NCBI GenBank assembly: GCA_028023455.1
Contig: JAQFVV010000064.1
Span: 1,151,825-1,215,824 of the forward strand
DNA: 64,000 nucleotides
Source of the DNA: Epiperipatus broadwayi
Lineage: Eukaryota; Onychophora; Udeonychophora; Euonychophora; Peripatidae
Direction of reading: 5' to 3'
Part shown: one piece after another, positions 45,176-57,982 of the stretch
Position numbering within the stretch: the first letter of the stretch is position 1
How the letters are laid out: each line of letters begins with the position of its first letter
Translations under genes and position numbers: made by a program
The notes under the pieces: generated by a model
What the model saw: only the letters and a program-made list of their open reading frames with translations
Databases searched by the model: none
Told to the model about the DNA's origin: nothing

Positions 45176-47559
45176 ATGGCTGGCCTACAAGGCTCCAAGC
45201 CTTCAACAACTAACATGGAAGAGGGGGATGAATTACTTCAAAAATCCATAGTGGATAGTCAGGGGAAAAAAATATATAAACATTTAAATTTCCCAATTAC
45301 AAAGCAAAACAAATCAGATAATTTATCAAAAACAAAATGTTGTGTTTCTAAAATAAACACCAGCGCATTGAACGATAAAACGTTAAAACTTGGCAAACAA
45401 ACACGAAGGGAAAACGACAAGGATAAGTTTCCTCATACCAAAGAGAAAACATTTAAAACAGAAGGAAACCCTTTACAAGACCCTTCTGATGGAGAATTAA
45501 CTCCTCACCACATTGTAAAATCAACTTTAAATGAAAAACAAAAAATTTTTTTAGCCAAACATAAAATCTGCAGCGGCGAAAATACGCTAAAAGCAACGCA
45601 AATTAGAACAACGCGATCAGTTAACGTCAATCATGCGAATGTTATAGAATACAATACCATGAAGAGTTCTATCAAGCAAATTAATCTTTCCACGAACAAG
45701 AGAAAAAATTATGAACCCAGTTTCACATCAACGCTTGTGCCTGAAAACAAAACAAAAAACCCAGATCACACTAGTAGTGAAGAGTCTACAGACATCAGCT
45801 CTTCCTCTGAAATAAAGCAAAACATTGGATATTTCAAACATCAAGATGATAATCACGATTCCAATAAAACAACAAATGAACAATTTAAGCAATCACAAAG
45901 ATATATAACTAAACCAGATTATACACAAAAAGATAATATAACAGCCAACACTTATGCAAACATTGTAAAATCAAACAATAATGACAAATCAGTAACAGGA
46001 AACATAAAACACAATTCAAATAATCCGCAAGACAATAATGAAGCCACACAACAATTGATTGAGTTGATGGGGGAGTTGGATGAGGCATCAGACACAGGAA
46101 TGTTTATGCATGAGCCATCAAACAGTTCTCATGACCAACTCAATAATCATCAGCTTTATACTGAAACAGTTACCAAATTCAATGAAGCCATGCCACAAGG
46201 ATTACTAAAATCTTTCGCTATCTTCAATGATGAAGCCTCACTCATTCTGTCCACTACAGACCACTTACTAAGATTATTCCCTTTTCCAACCAGTAAACTC
46301 TTCGACCTGCTAAAAGCCCAAGATCTCTGGAAAGTGATTCAAAGGTATCATATCACCCCAACCCTCGTTATATAATCCTCCAGTTTACAAACATCATGGC
46401 AAAAGAAGCTTTTAAAAACAAATATAGGATACTTGATAACAGATACCTAATTACCATCAATCCAAACATAGTCCGTGACACTTCAATAAGTGGCAGGGTA
46501 AAAAATTGTGGTTTGGGATTCAATATTTCTGACTTACAAAACCTTCTAATGCCTTATGGGCAAGTCACTTCTTTTAAATATCTTAGGGTCCCTGGAATAC
46601 AAGAAGAAGTTCCGCAAAACATAGCACTCTTTCGAATCACATTAAAAAAAGGAATAGTGCCATTAGATATCCCCCCCACAATCCGTATTGGAAGAGTGCC
46701 TCTTTTCATCTCATTCTGGGGAGTAGAATCACAATGTTTCGAATGTAGGAAGACGGGACATCTGCTGCGCAACTGCCCATCCAGACAATGCACCTCTTGT
46801 GGTACCTTTGTGGGTCAGTCACATCAGTGTAGTTCAAAAGAAGAGCATATACAAGAACAGCAAAACATGCAACAGACAAAACCCAAAATAGAACATAATC
46901 AAGATATAAATTTAGAGCATGAGACTTCTATCAAGCTGAAAACATATAATCAGTCAACAAATGATTCTCATCAAAACAACATAAAAGATCAAAACCAATG
47001 CCAAGAAACCAACCCACAGGGATGCCACCAAACACGTCAAAACAAGACAAGCAAAACTTATTTCTCTTCAACAGACACTTGTTCTGACTTTGAGCAAGAA
47101 GAAACGGATGCTGAAACTAGGCAAGAAGAAACTGCAAGCCTCACAGAGTCTGGGCCTGACCATGTCCCTAAACCCTTCACCACACCATGCAAAAGGAAAA
47201 AGCGCCGCAACAGAAACACACAATCCACCACCTTTGTTCACAACAATAACAATAGCGGAAATATCGATTCAAATGAGACCACCTCAACCTCTGATGACAT
47301 ACAGTGCAATGCTAGTCCCAACTATAAAAAATGGAAAGATGAATCCCTAAAATCAGATAATGACAATACATCAAACTCATATCATACCCAACCTGAAGCT
47401 AATACCTCTGGGCAAATAGCCCCCCAAGATTTAACATTATGGATCCCATCAACTGATCCTGAAGCCTGCCTAACGCAAAAAGACTACCAGCTCACTGCAA
47501 GTATTCTAGCTAATGAACAAGAAACCAAGCAACCTACTTCAAAATGTCATTCACAATAA
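45176..47559 (+). pseudogene. LINE ORF1: low-complexity N-terminus, RNA-binding segment, CCHC knuckle
   Basis: Two open segments, 45176-46375 and 46396-47559, lie in different frames with the break near 46370-46395. The first starts ATG (MAGLQGSK) and is Lys/Asn/Ser/Thr-rich without clear domains. The second begins near NRYLITINPNI and contains an RRM-like stretch (DLQNLLMPYGQVTSFKYL). It then runs IPPTIRIGRVPLFISFWG into the knuckle CFECRKTGHLLRNCP, with a second partial Cys set (CTSCG). The rest is polar tail. In related LINEs ORF1 binds element RNA and forms the RNP. The ORF1 stop overlaps the ORF2 start. Confidence 0.8.
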
Positions 47560-50500
47560 CGTCACTCAACGTCAGGGGGCTTAACTCAAAGACAAGGCGT
47601 TTGCTATCTCACATTGGTTCAAACTCCAAAAACCAGATATACTTTGTTTATCAGAAACTAAGCTTCACCTTCATACAGACCCCACGATAATAAAAACAAT
47701 TGAGAGCTTTGGTTACTTTATTTACTCTTTCTCCATCTCAGCTACCACTGGGGTTGCTCTCATCATCAATAGAAATTCAATTATTGACTTCTTCAAAATC
47801 CTGCACATAGATACCAATTGCATTATTGCTACTATACAAATCCAGGGTTTTCTGTTCACTCTTATCAATGTGTATCTGGTTAAAGATGAACAAATAGTAC
47901 ACAAAGTTATACATAATATAAACATAGCAATTAGATCGAACCCTAGCCCAGTTATCTGGCTTGGTGATTTCAACCACACTTTTGACAATTTTGAGAAAAA
48001 ATATTTAAAGATGGTTGCTAGAAACATACACAGTGGGAAAGCACTCTTTCATGAAGGAGCCTTCTCTTTCTATACCAGAAGTACTCACTCGCTCATAGAC
48101 CTCATATTCTACTCTCCTGAAATGATCTCGTTCATAGATACACAGCTCTGGCCTATTGCCTTTTCAGATCATCTCGCTGTTCAAGCTACCATCAAATTGC
48201 AACCACAACTTCATACATCAACCAACCTCCCCTGGACGATGAGATTACTTAACAGGCACAATGTGCCCCCCCCCCCAATTAATCTCAGATATATACATCA
48301 CCTTTCAAGAACAGAAGATATGGAATCTACCAGCATTACAAGGATGGAATACATTTATAACCACAACACAAAAGTTTATTAACCAATACATTAGATACCA
48401 GAAAGGGCCATTAAGATTACTCTCAGAACTTGATCGGACTACATCTGAACTGAAAAGCATCCAAGTTACAGAACACAACATCCCACAAATTCTACTCCTA
48501 AAACATACATATAAACAAACCAGAATGACTCTTGTGGAATATATTCGTATTAAGCGAGCACGCAATTATCTGGAACAACAAGATTGTTGGACTCCAGGTT
48601 ATATCAGATGGGCCCTCGGGTCAGGAAAAAGAAATCACACACCCTCCTCTTTGTGCCTTGACGGTATTACTTACTCTGGCATCAGTATGCTTAACAAAAT
48701 TAGGGATTATTATTCCACCAAACTGCAGCCCATTGGAACTGTTGCCAGATGACACAAATTTGTGAAAGACTCAAATAACTCTCACAGCATTACTGAAGCT
48801 GATATCATCTCCAAAATTAAAAGCCTGCCTGAACACACTCATCCCGGCGTGCACGGAATTCCTAGATTTCTTCTGTTACACTTGGAAAAATTTACCATAC
48901 ATATTACAAGGGGAATCATTGATCTCTTAGCCACTGATAGCCTACATCTTCCAGGGATATATCCTATATCAGTGGTCCCTTTCATAAAAAAGAAAGATTT
49001 ACCTGTAGACTTAAATAACATTAGGCCAATATCCATGGTTCCTCTCCTAATCAAAATTATCGAAAGCATTATAAAAGATAAAATTCAAGAGAAAATCATA
49101 TCAAAACTTTCCAGGCATCAATATGCTAAGAGGGGTTCATCGACTGGCGATGCTGTAAGCCGATTTCGACTCCTCGTTGATCATATCCGTAGAACAAAAC
49201 AATCCCGGCCAGTCGCAGTCCAACTAGACTTTGCCGGGGCTTTTGACTCTGTCCGAATAGATGTACTACTTGGTGAACTAGAGGCTCTTCATGTTCCTTT
49301 GGCATACATTCAGATCATAGAGAATCTCCTAGCAAATCGAGAGATTTTTTTTCTCTAAATGGGAGAATTGCCCCTGGGTTCATACCCTGCATCTCCATTC
49401 ACCAGGGCTCCCCATTAAGTGCTCTCCTCTTCATGATCTATATAAATCCCTTGCTTTTGAGCATTGAGGATGCACTGCCTGGGATCTCCATCCCTCTTCT
49501 TAATGAAAACATCTCCCACATCTCCTACATGCATGATGTAGTGGTGTTTCTTAAATCACATGAAGAAATAAACATTCTTGAAAGCCTATTACAGCACTAT
49601 GCTCAGACGCATGGGCTTACCATTAACATAAACAAATCAGCAATTTGGAATATCAAAACAGCTAACAGGATAACAGGTTCATTACAAGCTATGCCTCAGC
49701 CTTTCTTGGGATTCAATATGTCACTATCCCCTACAGCAATGAGGATGGAAACACAACAAAGACTACTAAACAAAATAGACATCATCATAACATGCCTCTC
49801 AAGAATATATATATATCTACATTTGGAAAGGTTTCACTCTTAAACTCCCTCATACTCCCCAAGATTATATATTATCTTGCGGGTTTTAAACCAACAGAAG
49901 CTTTCATTAAAAAAGTAGAATCCCATTGTCTGCAACTCTGTAGAGGTGGGTGCAGATCATTTATCAGTCTGCACACCCTTCAAAAGCCAAGAGACATGAA
50001 TGGACTGGGACTGCATTCAATAAAGGTATTCACAATACAGAGAACTTACAATATGATCCATAAACTTTATTCTGATTGCAGGACCTTCCAATGTCCGCTT
50101 CCCAAAGAGCAAGTGCTTCCCACTGATAGACCGCTCCCTCAGAGGTTCACTCCCATCTGGCTTCAAATGCAGATATCATACATTTTTACGCACATAGTAC
50201 CTTCCGCGACCATGTTCAATTCAAAAATAACCTATTGGGAAGCCTTCAACCTATCCAACTCAAATAGCCTCTCCACTGCTATACCTCCCCATCAACATAA
50301 ACAAACTGCCAACGCCCTATAACCCCCACACCCCCCTTCCCAAAAAACCTTGGTAGCCTCTCCACTGCTATATTTCTTAATAGAAGAGGCTTCCGCATAG
50401 ATCCCATATGTTGTCTCTGTCTTTCCAGCCCAGAAGATATGGACCATATCCTTCACCTTTGTCCGGTCTGGCAAGGACTAAGACAAAACTTCCAGAAACA

Positions 50501-50780
50501 TATTGATAATAATGGTCCAGATCTAACATCTCTTGAAGGGGTTTTAAATAGAGGCATTTTCGCTGAAATCAGGCTCGTCACCTACATAAACTTTGCCATC
50601 TGGTTGACCAGATGCAACGTGATTTTTCAAAAATTACCGCTTAACGAAATCAATAACTGCTTCCTCATCATAATTAAAAATATCCAAGAAACAGACAAGA
50701 GAGAGGCCGATCCATACCTGGCCATACTAACATGGGAATTCACAACTGGTCTAAACAGCACCTCTCCAACCAACCCCTAA
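47544..50780 (+). pseudogene. LINE ORF2: AP-endonuclease, reverse transcriptase, Cys/His tail
   Basis: The likely start is the ATG at 47544 (MSFTITSLNVRGLNS), overlapping the ORF1 end. The endonuclease has SETKLH (about 47652), LGDFNHTF (about 47970) and FSDHLAV (about 48165), so its catalytic residues look present. RT blocks are IRPISMVPL (about 49021), DFAGAFDSV (about 49230) and SPLSALLF. The active-site box reads YMHD (49526-49537) where the family has Y-x-D-D, so one catalytic Asp is His. The C-terminal CCLCLSSPEDMDHILHLCP (about 50404-50460) is the usual Cys/His motif. Frame changes occur near 47607, 48260 (a C12 run), 48750, 49360, 49800 and 50320. Confidence 0.85.
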
Positions 50781-51690
50781 ATAATTTATATGAAAATATT
50801 TATTATGATTTAATATCTTATTATGATTTGATAAAACCCTCCAACCATAACTTGCCAAAACAGGGTTTAATAACAAAGGTATTTCGTTATAGACTAGATG
50901 AATAATATTCACCTTGCATCCACAGGTTATATTCTACTGACTTTTGAATCATTTCTTCTTTGTATATACCACCCTGTAACCTCGTCTAGTTATTTCTTGT
51001 TATTTTTTTATTTTTATTTTTTTTGTAATCACTTATAGGTCAAATAAAATTATCTTGAAAGAGAGAAAAACAAAAAATTATGAACTTTTTTTTTTGTCAG
51101 TCAGTATTATCTTTAAATATTTTATCGTAGTAAATAATTTATTATGTGAAATATTGCACATTAAATTGGGAAAAGATAATAAAAAATAAATAAAATGTGC
51201 TTTCAATATGAACCTAATTTGTTTTGTTGATAACTCATGGAGGCTGTTTAATAAAATTAGCAAATTTTAATGGTTTTTTTTTTTTTAATTTTTGATTATT
51301 ACATTCTTTGGATAGCATATAATTGAAGTAATACAGCTAGATAGTGTTATTTGCAGCACCCTATCTACATAAACATCAAATCACACAGCACTAATCAGTG
51401 ATAAATTTTCAATCACTAGCTAAAATAATTCAATGCCTTCTTGTATTAAAAAACCCAAATTGCAGATGAAAAAAGAATCCACTTTCATCTGCCATTCAAA
51501 CTGTCTGTACTGATTTAATCATGTTCATTCTAATAATTATTGTCTAATCTACTATCTATATAAGATCACAGCAGATGAAAGTGGTTTAGTTTTTCACTTG
51601 CAATATGAATTACATTGATACTAAGTCATATTACATTAATATAACTAGCACTGACCAATTTATTGCTCAATTATACATATACATATATAC

Positions 51691-51981
51691 AAAACTCTCC
51701 ATATAGTAGTGCCATCTTGTGCTAACAAGAGCAATCATTGGATACCAGAAGGCATGTGCATAAAATCCCTATCTAGTGCCTACTCATCCAATATCCCCAG
51801 ACTAGTTTCTGGCTTGTGGCCTTCATCAGTGAGGAGCCTTGGATCTGAGAGCACTGCAACTAGAAACTAGTCTGGGGATATTGGATAAGTAGGCACTAGA
51901 TGGGGATTTTATGCACATGCCTTCTGGCATCCATTGATTGCTCTTGTTAGCACAATATGACACTATTATATGGAGAGTTTT
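51691..51981. repeat. Inverted repeat, 120-bp arms, 94% identical
   Basis: The left arm 51691-51810 is the reverse complement of 51862-51981 with seven mismatches by eye. The 51-bp spacer is not shared. The inner end of each arm carries the 3' half of a hammerhead; the left arm plus spacer completes it. No protein is encoded. The structure looks like two solo terminal segments of a Penelope-like or retrozyme-like element joined head to head. Confidence 0.88.
51794..51835 (-). ncRNA. Type I hammerhead ribozyme (minimal form)
   Basis: Read on the minus strand: TCCTCA, CTGATGA (51829-51823), A-GGC-CACAA-GCC-A, GAAAC-TA-GTC, TGGGGA. Stem I TCCTCA/TGGGGA is 6 bp with one G-U. Stem II GGC/GCC has loop CACAA. 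Stem III is A-U and C-G with a 2-nt loop. GTC is a standard cleavage triplet. The catalytic core residues CUGAUGA and GAAA are all present. The 10.1/11.1 position is A/A rather than G/C, which may weaken it. This minimal stem III form is the one known from Penelope-like elements and retrozymes. Confidence 0.8.
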
Positions 51982-52067
51982 GCTTTGTTTTGAATTGTTT
52001 AATAACAATTATGTGCTAGTATGAGATAGTGATCATGTGATATACATACATGCAGAAGCATTACTAA

Positions 52068-52568
52068 GGTCAGTCAACAGGGCAGATGCCTAGGGCCCTG
52101 GGGATAGTGGGGGCTCAATCCTGAGCTACCTTATTTTAATCAACAGCATAATATATCTTATACATATATATCTTACATATATATATCTTAAGAATTTTAT
52201 TAACAATACTGATAACTACCTCTGAGTCTGAATGTAGTTTGTCAAAGCTTAAAATAATAAACTATTTAAAATCCACAATGCCATAAGAAAGTCTATCCAA
52301 CCTAATGTTGCTTTCCATAAAAAATAAATTATCTGAAGACTTAAATTTAAGTGAGATAATTGATAAATTTGATGAAATTAAAGCAAGGCAAAGAAAGTTT
52401 TTTTTTTTTATTAATATTAATGTGTTATAAGTATTACTATGTTACTATTTAGATAAAAATAAATGTTGTATATGTTACTTTCTTGTATTATTTATACTTT
52501 TTTATTAACTGTGGGCCCCACTCCGTATTTGTGCTTGTGGCCTCAAAATCCAAAGGGCAGCACTGCAT
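52068..52568 (+). mobile_element. hAT-type DNA transposon remnant
   Basis: A GC-richer left end (cagggcagatgcctagggccctgggg, about 52078) and right end (gggccccactccg...gggcagcactgcat, about 52513-52568) flank the transposase tail at 52191-52400. The two ends share GGGCAG/CTGCCC-like and GGGCCC stretches in inverted sense. Exact terminal repeats and an 8-bp duplication could not be fixed. Most of the transposase is missing. Confidence 0.6.
52191..52400 (+). pseudogene. hAT transposase C-terminal dimerisation domain fragment
   Basis: One frame reads LLTILITTSESECSLSKLK, then IINYLKSTMP, a stop (TAA where CAA would give Gln), ESLSNLMLLSIKNKL and EIIDKFDEIKARQRKF. This matches the well-known hAT family ending (LLT.P.TSAEAERSFS.LK.IK.YLRSTM...RLS.L..L.I). 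It has lost the N-terminal zinc finger and catalytic region, so it is a fossil. Confidence 0.8.
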
Positions 52569-55500
52569 AAATATTTTTCAATTATAATCTTACAAACTCA
52601 ATTTCATTTGCATAAATAATCAGAAAAATATTTTAAAAATGCAAATCATTTCCATGATATATATTGTGCCATTACAATTTAATCAGTAGCTAAATTTGTA
52701 GTAATATGCATGAAAGAAAATGTGGAACAAAAATCATCATCACATTTTTATATAGTAAAGGAAGCTGTAGGGCTCCCAAGTTTAAACCCTACAAGATCCA
52801 GTTCTAAAAGCTTAAGACAGAAAGAGAGTGTGGCAACAATTATATTCTTTATTTGTGTTGATAAAAAACTCAGAAAGAGTAGTATACACAGTTCAATATT
52901 TATTTTTTTTGTTAAAAAGTAAAATAACATATATATAGGAAATGTGTGTGTAAACGGTTTAATTATCATTGTATATTTCAAATATTGAACTCTCTTCAAA
53001 GCTAACCTACATTTACTAGATTCTAATATTTTATTCTATTTCTATTTGTTTTTAAAAGTTGTAGTTTGAAGGTTAAGAATTTAAATTTGGATATTAAAAT
53101 TATAGATTTCTAGGAAAAAATCATTCAGATTATTTTAGTCAGCCAGTTTTATAAATGAGTTGAATAAGTGTGTGTGTACATTACATATATAAGTGTATAT
53201 TTTATTACATATTGAAAAAAAGAGAAAATCTGTTAAATTAGATATATATTTTTGTAACAATTTTGTTTTTATAAAGATTGGTTGTTTTTCTGTTAAAGCT
53301 TGGTGAGAGTACCAAGTTTAAGATTGTCCCATCAGCTTGATCAAAGAAAGCAGCTCAAATTTTAGGTATTACATTTGTGACAGAGATGTCAAGAAAAAAG
53401 ATTAAGACAATTTTTACTTCAAAACAGGATTAATCTGAATAATCGAGATAGTGTGATTTTTATATTTTTCTTTAACCAGCAGATAGAGAAAGTCACACAA
53501 TCACTCTAATTGGGTGAGTTGACTCAAAAATAAACTATAAAAACCAGTCTGGGAAAAATCAGAGGAGACTTTTAAAAATATTGAAACTAAGGAAGCAGGC
53601 ATTTTAATTCTGCAAATATCAATTTTAAAAATTATTTTAATATAAAGTTTTTTTTGTGTGTGAAGATGAAAAACAGCATGGCAGGTTAAAATAGATATAT
53701 TTCGTCTGGGAAACCCCTGACCATGGAGCCGCATATCATATAAAAAAAAGTCTTGTCTGAAATTAAAATATTATACACCTGATGACTGGTTAAAAAATAA
53801 AAATTCGAGATTTTAAGCAAAAGAAACATTCACCTGCATTTGAAAGCTGAAAAAAATGATTAATCTACAGATAAATATTAAATCATCTAGTACAAATTGA
53901 ATCATCTAGTACAATTGTTCCAGTAACTGAATTTAAACAGTGGGAAAAAAATGGCAACTGAGAGAACAACTGATATACTCTAATGGAAGAATTGTGCTTA
54001 ACAAGGAAGGAAAAAAAATTCCCAGTGGCAAATAAGATCATCACCACCATTAGATAATTACAAGCCTCAAGAAAAAGAAAACATGATTGCTGCAGAAATA
54101 TGAACATTAAACAAGCTAAGTTTGAACCCGTGAGACTGGTAATATGAACTTTTATTATATATTTTCTTTTTATTATATCAAAGACTATTCTAAAATGTTA
54201 GAAATGAAGTTTTATATTTTTTATCAGAACTTTAATACAACCCAAAATCTATTAAAACCATAGTTTTCTTCAATAAGAATAATTATAACCTTGAGTAATA
54301 ATTTTATGTATATTAAAACTATTATTGTATACTAATCTAAAATTATGAAATGTTGGTTACAGTGTAAAATATATTTTTTTTGTATTATTTTGTTTTTAAA
54401 TAATATTTTGGTTATAATGGGGTTCAATACACTTACATAATAATATAAGAATAGTTGTTGCATATATGTAATTGTGTGTGAATGTAAAATAATAGGCAGT
54501 ATTAAAAATACTAGATTGTGTTTTAAGTTAAAGTATAGCATTTCAGAGCGTAGAAGGGAGAGGGAGAAAAGTAATTTAAAACTGGTTTCTTGAAATCTTT
54601 TTCCGATTCTACTAACATTTTTTTAACCATTTTACTTTACATGTTAGATTATAAAGGTATGTGTGCAGAAAAAAAAAGTGTTTATTTTTTTTTTTAAGAA
54701 ATATTTTCGTGTGAATTGAAAACTTAGCAAACTTAGTATCCAATTTGAAATACATTATATATATTTGACAGGAAAGGGGGAAGAATTCAAAATTAATATT
54801 ATGATTGCCAGATAATCAATTATTGTTATTATCATTATTAGTCACATAAATTCTTAGTTTTATCTTTAAATTGTTTGTATATGTTCATAATAAATTAATA
54901 AATGTTAAATTGTTTTATTAAATGAGGCGTATATAGTTCATTGAGAGTATTCTTTATTAGTTGTGATCATTCATCATCAATGATTAATATTAATTATTTA
55001 AGATTTAATTAGATATACTAAAATTAAGCAATAATTATGAATTTCTTTATAAAAATTAGGTTTTATGATTAGGCTTAGTCCTAAAGCTGTGGTTGAAACC
55101 ATTATCGTTATCATCATCATCATCATCATGTTTTAATTAATGGGATAGACAAATGTTTAAAGGCCATAGATAAATAAGTGATTTCATGGTATTTAGTTGA
55201 CATTCATGAATAAATATTATAACCACCATTCCATCATCTATATCATGCAAGGATGAGGGAATTGCCATCCTAAATTAATAATATAATCTGAGCTAGTAAA
55301 ATTTATAAAGATATTGAAACAATTTATGTTAAGATCTAGGAAATGATTTCTGTCTGATGAATTTATATACTCCACTTTAGTTTAAAGATGTTGTATGTTT
55401 ACCTAAATGTTATTGCATACAGTGATATGGGTCTAAAAGCAAAATCCTCCATTTTTATTAGAAATAAAGTACCAAAAAGGGATTCAAACCTGGTACATGT

Positions 55501-57427
55501 GAAAAGGTTATAAGATATAACTGTGTCTAGGTTCAGATAATCTTGTGGCGCCCTGCTAGACCATATTCACTTATCATTTACTTAAATATGCACTTGACAT
55601 CAAACCAAGAGATGAAAGTGGATAAAATCTACTGTCTGTATACCTGAGAAGATATTTTATTGAGTTACCAGTGTACTCACCCACTTGATGTTATTTCCTG
55701 AATTGTAGTAGTTTGTTCTTAATAATTGTTTATAGTTTCTATTATGATACAATGCCTGCCTAACTAGGGTTTGAAATAGACCAGACATCTTAAATGACTA
55801 GTCTCCGGGCATTATTGTTTCTAATTATTGATATTGTGATATCTTGAGAAATCTAATTATAGAAATATGTTTCATTTAATCCAATGATATTTTAATATAT
55901 TTGTTCAATAACTTATAGCTACTATCCAGGTATAAAATGGTAATATTTATATTTGAATCTTTCCAAGTTTATTTATTAAAAATTGTTACAATGTCTTAAG
56001 TAGAAATTGTTGAATTAAAGCCAATATTTTTATCTATAATTAATATTTTACTTAATTCCATTGATCCAAGTTAATTTAAGTTACAATTATTATTTTTTTG
56101 TTTATTGAGTTATAATATTTGGATTTTTGGATATTTTAATATATTTGAATCCTTTCTACCTTTAATTTAAGTCACAATATATTTCACTTTAACCAGTGTC
56201 ATTCAAACTATTTTGACTCTCTAGGTTACTAATGTTATTGTTCTTAACTTATGATAAATACTTTAATTTAAAAACTAAATATATTACATATGTGACTAAG
56301 CAATATAACAGTAGTAGGTTAAAGATCTTTTTACCATCAATGGTATTTTCTCATTGATTTTTTTTTTCCAATATTTCATATCGAGATTCCCATACCCTTC
56401 AATGCATTGGTAGAGTAATGGCAATAAGAATTAGAGGATCCTGGATCGAAATCAATATGTCTCTTTTGGTGCTCAGACTCCAGAATAATTAACTTTTCTA
56501 TTATTTATAGCTTTATATTACAAAATTTTAATGACAACTGACATGGCAACTAAATCATAAATAATGAATTATTCCAGGAACTATAATATCTTTTTTTAAT
56601 ATATATATACTGATAAAACATAACATAAAGACATTAAAAAAAATTCATTTAAATTTTTTCATACAATTCTAAAAATATAATGGCAAAATCTAAAACTAAT
56701 CAATGTTCTTCAATTTTCTGGATTTGATACTATAAAATAAACTATTGTAAAGTCACATCTTTGGCGGATTGGGTATATGAAATAAATGAATAATGCGAAA
56801 CTTGCTAAAAAAAATATCTATAAATATAACAAACTTGAGCATGGTTTCATCAAAAACGCAGAGTATGTATTAAATGGATTGTAAAGAAATGCAATATTGT
56901 TTTTGTTGAGAAGATAAGGCTAAGAAAAAAAGTCTACTGTCAGCAGAGGTTAAAAGACAGCATAGAAACATATCAAATAAAATACAATGAACCAATATGT
57001 TTTATGTCAATTGTTATTAAATTAGGTCATGTGACATCTGACTCGATTTTTTTTTTTTAAGTATATATGTCAACGTATATGTTTTACAGATTAGTTTGTA
57101 TAGACATTACAAAAGTAATTTTTATTACATAATTATTGTCTTATTTCTCTCTTGGAGTTGGAATAGCCATACTGAATGGCTGCTAGTAACCTAGAAGATA
57201 AACAATGAACAAAAATTGTAAATCATCACAGTTAGACTGATTCTCCTTAGTTCACTTTTAATTGTGTTGTTGGAGAGCTTCATGTGTAGGCTGTTATGCA
57301 GATGTTTTAATTTTATAATATTATCCACTACAAACATGTTATCATTAATTGTAGAAAAAATGTTTTGGGTTTTTTTTTAATAATTTTTTTTTTTTAATAA
57401 CTATTGTAGTGACTACGATTTTGAAAA
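52569..57427. other. AT-rich intergenic DNA, no gene recognised
   Basis: Open frames (for example 52710-52922, 53883-54107) are short and compositionally random. A (TCA)n tract lies at about 55110-55130. A B-box-like ggtttgaatccc (minus strand, about 55479-55490) and the SINE-like relic near 56405 are the only structured items I see. Confidence 0.55.
56405..56460 (+). repeat. Degenerate tRNA-like (SINE) remnant
   Basis: cattggtagagtaatgg resembles an A box, and ctggatcgaaatc about 35 bp later resembles a B box. The body is too diverged for a tRNA gene and no tail was identified. Confidence 0.45.
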
Positions 57428-57464
57428 ATGTGGAATCTAAAGTTAATAGTTTTCTTCTTGACAG
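57428..57464 (+). CDS. Possible signal-peptide first exon of a host gene
   Basis: ATG at 57428 in good context (aaaaATGT) opens a 12-codon stretch: Met-Trp-Asn-Leu-Lys, then a hydrophobic run (LIVFFLT). It stops at a textbook donor, ACAG|GTAAGT (57461-57470). This is the classic shape of a secreted-protein first coding exon, with basic N-region, hydrophobic core and phase-1 junction. The next visible acceptor with matching phase (tctattttcag, ending about 58204) leads to a stop after eight codons, so exon 2, if real, lies elsewhere or the call is wrong. There is no upstream promoter evidence. Confidence 0.3.
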
Positions 57465-57797
57465 GTAAGTTGTTTTTTTTTTTTAATCTTAGAAAATATT
57501 TTTAAGGCATAAGCAATTTTTAAAAAATAAATAAAAAAATATGAATTAAAATACGAGCAGAAAAATAAATATTGCTAAACGATTAAAAGCAATATTCATT
57601 GTTTTGTGATGTGTTGTTTAATATCAAATTACGCCTTCATGACCTAACTACAAGTAAACTAATTAATCATAGCAATTTATAAATCTTTATTCCTTTTTTT
57701 TTCTTTATATATATTATCTTCAGTTATCAAAACACACAAAGGCTGTCTTTCTGCAAAAAGTCGCAATCTTTTTTTTTTCTATATAAGCTAGCAAACT

Positions 57798-57982
57798 GGT
57801 TCCCCTCTTTTCTTCCATAGCGTAAGCTTGTGGTTAAAACACCTGTAGAGGTCCCTACTATCGCATTTTACACGCATATTATCGAGGAGGGGGTTCCCCT
57901 CTTTTCTTCCATAGCGTAAGCTTGTGATTAAAACACCTGTAGAGGTCCCTACTACCGCATTTTACACGCATATTATCGAGGT
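57798..57982. repeat. Perfectly spaced tandem duplication, 94-bp unit
   Basis: ggttcccctcttttcttcca...cacgcatattatcgagg occurs at 57798-57887 and again at 57892-57982, with two substitutions. The unit is GC-richer than its surroundings and unidentified. Confidence 0.88.

Larger units (their letters stand above)
45176..51070 (+). mobile_element. Degraded non-LTR retrotransposon (LINE) with two ORFs
   Basis: ORF1 has a CCHC knuckle, and ORF2 has AP-endonuclease, RT and a C-terminal Cys/His motif. The 3' end is AT-rich with an AATAAA-type signal (about 51043) and a ttgaaagagagaaaaac tail near 51070. The ORF1-type RNA-binding segment plus CCHC suggests an L1/Tx1-like group, but Jockey-type clades cannot be excluded without alignment. 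The 5' end is unknown; it may begin in the GC-richer stretch near 44940. Multiple frameshifts make it inactive. Confidence 0.85.

Noticed and set aside
49432-49843. Independent gene
   Set aside because: It carries RT blocks continuous with LINE ORF2 and is only a frame fragment.
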